A stretch of 48,201 nt of DNA from DATMQA01 sp035566895 (GTDB lineage Bacteria; Verrucomicrobiota; Verrucomicrobiia; Limisphaerales; UBA8199), in contig DATMQA010000180.1 in NCBI GenBank assembly GCA_035566895.1, positions 1 through 48,201 on the forward strand, written 5' to 3'. The notes under the pieces were generated by a model. It was given only the letters and a program-made list of their open reading frames with translations, was not told where the DNA came from and did not search any database. How positions within the stretch are numbered: the stretch's first letter is position 1; each line of letters starts with the position of its first letter. This document shows positions 45,101 through 48,201 of the stretch, piece by piece. Both the position numbers and the translations under genes were made by a program.

Positions 45101-46066
45101 GCCTGGGGCACGCCACACAGCGGAATCCTGAATACATACCTCTTTACCGGGAGGCAGCTCGACGAGGAAGACGGGTTGTATTATTACCGGGCGCGGTTTT
45201 TCGATCCAGGCAAGGGACGATTCCTCGCCAGGGATCCCCTCGGTTATGTTGACGGTCTGAATTTGTACGAGTATGCGGGCGGCGGACCTACCAAACGCAT
45301 GGATCCATTCGGCCTCGACTACGAGATTCCTGGGCCTGAGCAAGCCGGTAAGGAGGGGGCGACAAAAGTGTGGAAGGTCAAGGACTTCGCGGAGTTCATG
45401 GATAAGAAAAACCCTCTGAACGTTGTCGATTCTGCTAGCGTGACCAAACTTCCGGAAGCTGTGCAAAAGCAGTTCAAGGGCAAGGAATACGGTAAAATGT
45501 CCTCGGAGTATGTGGACGGGTACCGACTAGGGCTGGGTTGCGTAGGCCTCACGTCTATCTACCAAATGTCAGCCGCGGATTGGGCCGCAAGCGGACAGCC
45601 GTGGCCGGAAGGGGCCAAAGACGTAGAATGCTTCCCGACTCTAGACGGCGCTAAGGCCAAGACTTGTGGCAAGGGCCAGGAGCTATTCATCTTTGAGAAG
45701 CAAGGCGAGTTTTTAGCTAGGCGGGACGAGAAGGGGGAAATCGCCAAGAATAAGAAGGGGGAGGTCCTGGAGCGCATCAAGCTGGACAAGGGCAAGCTGT
45801 GGTACGAATCCGCTGGGAACAAGCCAGTGGAATTGACGAGACAGGAGGATATCAAGGCGAGCATCCTGATGGACCATCGCAACAAATACAACTATGTCAT
45901 TTATTTCTATCGTGGAAAGAACCAGACCTGCGCCTGGATGAATCTCAACAGCGACACCGCGAGGGCGAAAGAGGTGGACCAGGAGGTGAGTGTTGGAGCC
46001 AATCCCCCTGCGTTTGCTGCGTACCCGGATTCCATATTTTGTTCCCAGTGCAGGCCAAAGAAATAA
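39176..46066 (+). CDS. secreted caspase-like/Rhs YD-repeat giant protein
   Basis: The 2296-residue protein starts with a signal peptide (MKSCLRLLFLVLALVLVKAA). Residues about 24-260 form a caspase-like (C13/C14-type) domain: VLYFGHGG with His112 and NISCYSGGF with Cys177. A beta domain (about 300-365) containing VSWP, LQQANALL and RFFRLFQPG is followed by a DUF11-like segment (about 375-490) and two similar beta repeats with GPNGT motifs (about 495-650). From about 690 comes the Rhs/YD shell: dozens of YDxxGNxT-type repeats, ending in the core RARFFDPGKGRFLARDPLGY (about 2005). The last 245 residues, after DPFGLDY, are a tail I cannot name, with GLGCVGLTSIY and NYVIYFYRGKNQTCAW. ATG 39176 is chosen for the signal peptide; 39152 is an alternative. 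The Rhs architecture suggests a surface- or secretion-delivered effector. Confidence 0.88.
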   Translation: MKSCLRLLFLVLALVLVKAAPALAGQRNAAVLFAGDYPGGAVFDDHLSLSSFRFAQALLTWPNWQPGPNARITLLPGNASPQQFIAAITDFAAGGANELQAGDFILVLYFGHGGYFGLGDPTAERYLSFPPVYLWWPVFPFYYVPVAVQQGITDNQLAAVFNSFKPGVMKAFINISCYSGGFWGVDPSLAGDLALVPNMLLMASSIETLPTMTGNLPPYYWEPTYLHNLINNLYRNGRRSLTLAQWHFASFVPGIVTGFRFDEPADPNFYALQVTADQEEMLYTDSPQCMDCPVAGEAMNLSISFDPTNNTVTVSWPSEYLGAQLQQANALLLTGSAWTNVANSTATNSLVLPVAGVARFFRLFQPGGAPDLVLTMAGTPNPVTVAGTLTYSLTVSNAGNAGATNVVLVDTLPDNLRLVSSTSLQGTLSNGVSSVDWELGILGPGQSASASIVVQPTTSGTVSNSAVVMSDTAESNWNNNRSTVFNNVTGTATQYSINIAAGPNGTVTPLGTVTKNAGQTLFLESSPATGYYVDTWYVDGLPQQVGGSTFALYNIQAAHNVMVTFRVGDYYLGLQYLIDSSAGPNGTNSPAGTFPVSPGANQTFNASPAAGYVVDRWYSNGTPVQVGGSSFALANIQAPASVLVTFTNGVANTNAASSIIGAEPPPPASTLQASDAGTAISLTEGNLLEQYSGPVLRSAFGPTIDFRLTYNSYNADGSRAQLDTMVGYGWTHSYNIFLFGQGTNMFRFDGIGRVTKYLRQMDGITYLPTPGYFETLVNTGPGQFTLTTKEKTVFIFNTNSATPFMVGNGIYRLTQITDRNQNTTTLTYSAGKLTAITDTYGRSLVLGNDAFGHLTTITDPLGRVTALQYTNNDTQLITITDPETNSVLYGYNLFHQLEAKIDKNGHLFVFSYQNREPVSIADEKGQPLFFLSNPSLGYVNPVALSNDFFRVYTPSTTVKTDGRGNPWNYSYDANGYMTSVSAPDGATAGYSYDGATLMVSSTTDANNHVTRYQYDLLGNRTNVTDALSNVTSYAYETMFSQMTNMVDPNGRTNIYQYDSRGNRTNFTDAIGQTVSYTYDGHGNVKTMRDKRGYTTSYNYDSTGNRAYITDALNNTTTMINDLVGNLGQRVDANNHTNTYLYDGLDRLKVETDPLGASTTTTYDGLGNRTTVTDRNGNPTFYTYDHRQRLTSTTDALSQTISYAYDGNNNRTNAVDRDGHQTAYAYDAQNRLTLLKDALGHTNFTAYDPAGNSLTNINPRGFPTVYQYDALNRRTTRTDPVMNSLLLPAVTAFQYAPAGGASCCSPTIGSSLLTKQTDAEGKVIYYKYDALDRLTIEVRKVGDTSDVISGSDAVTYYAYDPNDNRTSVTNTIGNVTLYQYDPLNRQTNTINAAGDVASTTYDGVGNVIAATAPNGNTSTNTYDARDRLTRIADKIGLVASYTYDPVGNCLTRIDGNTNTTTSVYDALYRLKTSTDPLSKTSIYQYDAVGNLTSTVDRNGNSNAYVYDAINRRTNTIDSLRHTNTTVFDAANNVQAVTDANGNSTFYAYDGLNRRTAETYPDGHPPRTFTYDGVGNILTRSSQDGVITLYNYDDLYRLTNRAYSNGDPSDQSTYDLAGRMLTAGKTNWLTGTNWLLTFAYDGADRLTNTAQNAQTISYAYNIPARTRTLTYPGGRAITETTDFRGRLSRIDDSGSATPIAQYTYDQADRVLTRACSSGAISTYAYNGNDWITNLVHVAFSTNLIAAFGYAYDNEGNRLSESNLAFPANSERYLYDPVYRLTNYVRGLCTNSYSLDPEGNWNSATICGVTTPRTHNAANEILSIGTNNLLYDAKGNLQDDKTYAYLYDAENRLTLVSNELTMTILGEYSYDALGRRVIKLAASQIPTVQRRYYYDGPRIIEEQDAGGGTQATYAFGGGIDEVLSMTRNETTNYFYQNALGSTVAATSNNTAVVSERYSYDAYGLAHITDATGATERTNAWGTPHSGILNTYLFTGRQLDEEDGLYYYRARFFDPGKGRFLARDPLGYVDGLNLYEYAGGGPTKRMDPFGLDYEIPGPEQAGKEGATKVWKVKDFAEFMDKKNPLNVVDSASVTKLPEAVQKQFKGKEYGKMSSEYVDGYRLGLGCVGLTSIYQMSAADWAASGQPWPEGAKDVECFPTLDGAKAKTCGKGQELFIFEKQGEFLARRDEKGEIAKNKKGEVLERIKLDKGKLWYESAGNKPVELTRQEDIKASILMDHRNKYNYVIYFYRGKNQTCAWMNLNSDTARAKEVDQEVSVGANPPAFAAYPDSIFCSQCRPKK

Positions 46067-46089
46067 GACCCGTTGTTCGGCTAGTCAAG

Positions 46090-46236
46090 ATGAGCGCCAG
46101 AAAAGACTTGATGGGGCCAGGGGCTATGGCGGGGCGCGCGCGTGCCGAGATTATGAGCCGAGATACCCTAGTACGACAAGTGCGTGAGCAAAACTGGCCA
46201 ATGACTCGGTCAACGGCGCAGAAATCAGGGCTGTAA
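46090..46236 (+). CDS. possible 48-aa small ORF
   Basis: ATG 46090 opens a 48-codon frame that ends at TAA 46234-46236, in the 215-bp gap between the Rhs/caspase gene and the next gene. The peptide is rich in Arg, Met and Ala (SARKDLMGPGAMAGRARAEI) with no hydrophobic stretch. It is not recognised. Position after a polymorphic tail would fit an immunity or regulatory protein, but chance is just as likely. Confidence 0.2.
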   Translation: MSARKDLMGPGAMAGRARAEIMSRDTLVRQVREQNWPMTRSTAQKSGL

Positions 46237-46281
46237 TTAATCGCCGTATTTAAAAAACCAAAGACAAGGAACAAGTTAGCG

Positions 46282-47895
46282 ATGACAATTATGAATCACG
46301 TTGCAACTACCAATCAAATTCCGTCTCCACTTGCGGGCGAAGCGCCCGCGCCGTCATTCAGAGCGATTGTGAAAGGCGCGGTTATGACCGGCATTTTGTT
46401 TTTGTGCTCGCTGTCGGCCCTTGGCGACGGAGAGAAAGAGATTCTGTCAGTGTGTTTCTACACCGCAGCCGCTGACAAACGATGCGACTACGTAGCATGG
46501 GAAAAGATGGTGAAACTCTTCAACGACAACCTGGCTAACGCGAAGCAATTCAACCTCTATGCAGATACCTGCTACTCGGGAAGAGTGATTGATCTCCAAG
46601 GGGCTGCCAAGAGCAAACTGAGCATGGCGTTCGTGATTGGTACGGCGAGCAAAACCAGTCAAATCATGGAGCAGGGCTGGTGTAGCAAGGACAAGGATCC
46701 CGGGCGGTTACCCAAGCTCGACACCAACGGTGATCCGGTTAACAACAGATATTACTATAGCTATACGGCCTATGTCGCCAAGAAGCTGCGGGCAGCGGCG
46801 GCCGTCCCTGGGGTCAAGGCGCTGCATGACGCGGCGACGGGTGACGTCAAGGCAGACAAGGACCTCAGCCAAGAACCTCAGTTTCTCTCGGGCAACGGCG
46901 CCGACGAGACTTGGAAGCTTAACAGTGGCGGTCAAAACTATGGACTGGTGTTCGGCGGCTCCCTAAGACGCCTTTACCCGGACCTGCTGGACCAAACCTA
47001 CCTGGCGATGTTGGATCTAAAGCTAACGAGCTTGAAATTCTACGCATCTGATTTAGCAGCCAAAACCTACAACAAAGTCGTGATCAGCGGGAGCGGGACG
47101 GTCGCAAATTTTGAGGCGGCGCTGGGCGAGATCAAGAACGCCATGAAGGACAGAGCGAACACGGATGAGGTCACGTTGATGCTCCTGGCACACGGGGCAA
47201 AGGTGGAGGCCAACGCCTTGAGCCGTTTGGATGCGGTTCCAGGCACGCCAAAGCAAGGGGTTCTGATGGCTCAGGGTACAAACGGCCAGCCCTTCACCTT
47301 AGACATTCCGATGGATGCCGACGCTTGGACTGCCTTGAAGCAGGGCGTCGTTCAGGACGATCCAACGTTGGCAAGTGGAGCCCCGCCTTCCTTTTTCCTG
47401 GCTGTCTCAGCGGCCTCGTTGAGCAGCCCCTTTATGGTGACGGTCGGCGGGTATCCCCTTGGCCTTTTTTCCCTTCCCTCAAATTCCACGGGAGCGTTAC
47501 TCCAGGTGACAATCACGAACACTTTTGTGCAGGATTTAATTCTGGCGCACGACGGGGAGACGAATCTAACTCTAGAGTTTGATATGGCTCCCGGTGATTC
47601 CATGACATTAGCGCTCGATGATGACGTTCTATTCGACCCGAACTACACACCGGCAATGTATGGCACTGGGCTGGCGCTGACCGTCACCAAAGTCAGTGAA
47701 CAGGTTGCGCTTGAGATCCAACCACAGGGCAGTACGGTCGGCCTGAGCTGGGCCGATGAGGTGGAAGGTTTCCGCCTTCAGCAAAGCGACAGCCTTAACT
47801 CAGGGGTTTGGCAGTTCGTCCCGCTGTCAGGAACCAATAGTGCGGTGGTCCCAACAGGCCCAAGCGGGCAGATTTTCCGTCTTATAAAGCCCTGA
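46282..47895 (+). CDS. secreted protein with rearranged caspase-like elements
   Basis: The 537-residue protein has a long N-terminus with a hydrophobic segment (VMTGILFLCSLSALG, about 34-48) that fits a signal peptide. YADTCYSGRVID with Cys97 matches the Cys element of caspase-like domains (compare NISCYSGG in the previous gene). The helix before it (AWEKMVKLFNDNLANAK) aligns with that gene's region too. The His-like element EVTLMLLAHGAKVEA, with His304, comes about 200 residues later, preceded by ANFEAALGEIKNAMKDRANT. That is the reverse of the usual order. The C-terminal 65 residues (VGLSWADEVEGFRLQQSDSL, ending QIFRLIKP) have the same VSWP/RFFRL-type beta fold as the preceding protein. Start ATG 46282 follows AAGGA at about 11 bp. 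I infer a circular permutation or fused halves; activity is unknown. Confidence 0.7.
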   Translation: MTIMNHVATTNQIPSPLAGEAPAPSFRAIVKGAVMTGILFLCSLSALGDGEKEILSVCFYTAAADKRCDYVAWEKMVKLFNDNLANAKQFNLYADTCYSGRVIDLQGAAKSKLSMAFVIGTASKTSQIMEQGWCSKDKDPGRLPKLDTNGDPVNNRYYYSYTAYVAKKLRAAAAVPGVKALHDAATGDVKADKDLSQEPQFLSGNGADETWKLNSGGQNYGLVFGGSLRRLYPDLLDQTYLAMLDLKLTSLKFYASDLAAKTYNKVVISGSGTVANFEAALGEIKNAMKDRANTDEVTLMLLAHGAKVEANALSRLDAVPGTPKQGVLMAQGTNGQPFTLDIPMDADAWTALKQGVVQDDPTLASGAPPSFFLAVSAASLSSPFMVTVGGYPLGLFSLPSNSTGALLQVTITNTFVQDLILAHDGETNLTLEFDMAPGDSMTLALDDDVLFDPNYTPAMYGTGLALTVTKVSEQVALEIQPQGSTVGLSWADEVEGFRLQQSDSLNSGVWQFVPLSGTNSAVVPTGPSGQIFRLIKP

Positions 47896-48201
47896 CGAGT
47901 GGTAAGGTGGGCAATCCCAAGACCCCAAAAAGCAAGAACCTAACCATGCGAAAATTCTAGCCAAAGATATTTGAAATTTTTCAGTTCCAGTCAGAAACCC
48001 GGCACCGTTTGAAATATCTGAGAGATAATTTTACCAGATTTTTGGCCTTAGAATCTAATGAGAGCCCGTCCCCAAGAGTGAAGAGATTTGTTATTGTTGG
48101 TCGCGGTGAGTGTTGGGTCATTGGGAAAAGGGACGGATTTAGCAGTTAAACGAAAAATCGTGGCCTTATGATGGGTTCTGCTGCCTACTTACTGGCCCTG
48201 G
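47896..48201. other. gene-free end of the window
   Basis: Apart from short chance frames I see no gene in this 306-bp tail, which looks more AT-rich than the island genes before it. It contains AAATATTTGAAATT-like text (near 47967) and GGGAAAAGGGACGGATTTA at about 48122, a word similar to sequences I associate with REP-type transposase ends in other bacteria. That link is a guess. Confidence 0.4.

Noticed and set aside
36923..48201. Prophage structural genes
   Set aside because: Apart from the integrase remnant and the XRE gene there is no capsid, tail, terminase or lysis gene; the large protein is Rhs-like, not a phage tail protein.

Overview
The window looks like a chromosomal piece of a Verrucomicrobiota bacterium, most plausibly of the Pedosphaera/Limisphaera type. 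This is inferred from gene content and style: a PEP-CTERM protein, a squalene-hopene cyclase, a TPR/membrane glycosyltransferase of the TMTC type, a GH92 mannosidase, a secreted TIM-barrel isomerase next to a Gfo/Idh/MocA oxidoreductase, a giant YD-repeat protein, weak Shine-Dalgarno sites and many tandem heptanucleotide repeats. No rRNA or protein search was available, so the assignment is an inference.

Positions 1-18000 are mostly housekeeping. They hold a two-domain CbiX-like chelatase, a primary-type sigma factor followed by apt, a PAP2-phosphatase/GT39 fusion, an 8-oxoguanine glycosylase and ComB. Next come a PEP-CTERM protein, a TPR/GT protein, squalene-hopene cyclase, pyrD, an HU/IHF protein and hisS. 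The minus-strand ribosomal operon rpsP-khpA-trmD-rplS closes this part. rimM is not in that operon; a perfect 31-bp inverted repeat sits between khpA and trmD.

Positions 18000-36600 mix metabolism and regulation. They hold an orphan-looking DNA methyltransferase, an unlisted 59-aa ORF, a frameshifted GH92 mannosidase, sppA-upp, a lipoprotein and an ECF sigma/anti-sigma/membrane-protein operon. Further on are a PH-like membrane protein, an EamA transporter, a rhodanese, a REC-PAS-histidine kinase, an oxidoreductase/isomerase pair and an ATP-grasp-like protein.

From the initiator tRNA at 36682 onward the window looks like an accessory island. A tyrosine-recombinase gene that lost its 3' end abuts a second truncated ORF, followed by an XRE regulator. 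Then comes a 2296-residue secreted protein: a caspase-like domain (His112/Cys177), adhesin-type beta domains, a full Rhs/YD shell and a novel Cys-containing tail. The next gene encodes a secreted protein that seems to carry the same caspase-like elements in swapped order (Cys97 before His304) and ends in the same C-terminal beta domain type. This pair is the strongest candidate for an undescribed system.

Heptamer tandem repeats recur across the window with many different core words. They lie in intergenic gaps and also inside genes, in frame, in pyrD, the TPR/GT gene and the anti-sigma-like gene.
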